Origin: an uncultured Neptuniibacter sp. | GTDB lineage: Bacteria > Pseudomonadota > Gammaproteobacteria > Pseudomonadales > Balneatricaceae | Direction of reading: 5' to 3' | NCBI RefSeq assembly: GCF_947498015.1 | Contig: NZ_CANMIR010000005.1 | Coordinates: forward strand, 33,551 to 97,550 | DNA length: 64,000 bases | Shown: in pieces, positions 63,609-64,000 of the stretch | Numbering within the stretch: the first letter of the stretch is position 1 | Layout of the letters: every line of letters starts with the position of its first letter | The notes under the pieces: model-generated | What the model was told of the DNA's origin: nothing | Seen by the model: only the letters and a program-made list of their open reading frames with translations | Databases searched by the model: none | Made by a program: the position numbers and the translations under genes

Positions 63609-64000
63609 TGAGCAAAGGTCTTTATCGCCCCGGTGAGTTCAAAGATAACTGCGGCTTTGGCCTTATGGCACACATGCAAGGCCAGGCAAGTCACGATCTT
63701 CTGGAAAAGGCGATCGAAGCACTTGCGTGCATGACACACCGCGGTGGTATCGCTGCCGACGGAAAGACAGGCGACGGTTGTGGTCTGTTAATGCAGAAGC
63801 CTGATGGCTTCTTACGTGCTGTAGCGCAGGAAGAACTAGGCGCCGAACTGGGCGAATTTTATGCGGTAGGTATGGTTTTCCTACCACGCAGCCAAGCAGA
63901 TGCTGGCAAAGCGCGTGACGCGGTTGATGCGGCAATTAGAAATGAAGGTTTGGGTGTGGCTGGTTGGCGTGTGGTGCCAACGGATGATGCCTGCCTCGGT
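63609..64000 (+). CDS. gltB: Glutamate synthase large subunit (partial, 5' end)
   Basis: Runs off the right edge; about 130 residues are visible. It begins [19 protein letters not shown], where Cys15 is the N-terminal nucleophile of the glutaminase domain after removal of a short propeptide. The [20 protein letters not shown] segment that follows is the class II amidotransferase signature of GltB. The enzyme makes glutamate from glutamine and 2-oxoglutarate. An ATG eight bases earlier is in another frame. The gene order damX-gltB matches Pseudomonas. Confidence 0.95.

Noticed and set aside
1..64000. Prophage, insertion sequence, CRISPR array, tRNA or rRNA genes
   Set aside because: No integrase, transposase, direct-repeat array or tRNA/rRNA-like sequence was found on either strand by reading.

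Overview
The window is a contiguous piece of chromosome from a gammaproteobacterium, most likely a marine, Oceanospirillum-type (Oceanospirillaceae-like) relative of Pseudomonas. Evidence: the protein families (MurJ, BamD, FtsN, HslUV, UbiE/UbiJ, PilMNOPQ, a minor-pilin cluster), moderate base composition, and two long gene orders that I recall from Pseudomonas chromosomes (murJ-ribF-ileS-lspA-fkpB-minor pilins-thiO-bamD-rluD-pgeF-clpB, and ubiE-hslUV-ftsN-argS-priA-rpmE-nuclease-maeB-mrcA-pilMNOPQ-aroKB-damX-gltB). The genus is inference. I see no tRNA, rRNA, insertion sequence, prophage or CRISPR array.

Layout. 1-6.4 kb: murJ, ribF, ileS, lspA, fkpB on the + strand. 6.4-11.5 kb: a type IV pilus minor-pilin block (pilE on -, then fimU-, pilW-, pilX- and an oversized pilV-like gene on +). 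11.5-16.3 kb: thiO, nadE, bamD, rluD, pgeF. 16.3-19.9 kb: an accessory insert between pgeF and clpB, with a D-Ala-D-Ala dipeptidase and a tandemly duplicated two-gene module (MglA-like GTPase fused to a Roadblock domain, followed by a small Roadblock-like protein). 20.1-22.7 kb: clpB behind a sigma-32-type promoter. 22.8-25.6 kb: two secreted paralogues of unknown function, a response regulator with an unfamiliar C-terminal domain, and a small unknown gene. 25.6-28.3 kb: a long structured leader followed by ilvI-ilvH. 28.4-43.4 kb: mainly metabolic genes (flavin reductase, di-haem peroxidase, parvulin, sirtuin, malate synthase G, hydrolase, serA, ppnP, LysR/MFS pair, FAH, DUF2927, hemJ, ubiJ, ubiE, DUF971). 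43.4-50.2 kb: hslU, hslV, ftsN, argS, priA on the - strand. 50.2-64 kb: rpmE, nuclease, maeB, mrcA (-), pilMNOPQ, aroK, aroB, damX and the start of gltB, which runs off the right edge.

How it fits together. Both halves of a type IV pilus machine are represented: the alignment complex and secretin (pilMNOPQ) and the minor pilins. PilY1, PilS and PilR are not at their usual places. The GTPase/Roadblock duplicated module is the best candidate for an undescribed system. By analogy with MglA/MglB it could set cell polarity or regulate the pili, but that is inference. Several regulatory sites can be read directly: heat-shock promoters before clpB and hslVU, an Anr/FNR-type box plus a Fur-type box before the di-haem peroxidase, a weaker FNR-type box before the GTPase module, and a structured leader before ilvI. 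Twelve strong intrinsic terminators delimit the transcription units.

Start codons were re-chosen in many genes (ilvI, flavin reductase, hydrolase, serA, LysR, MFS, hemJ, hslV, ftsN, rpmE, pilN, pilP and the GTPase module) using ribosome-binding sites, overlaps with upstream stops and family lengths recalled from memory.
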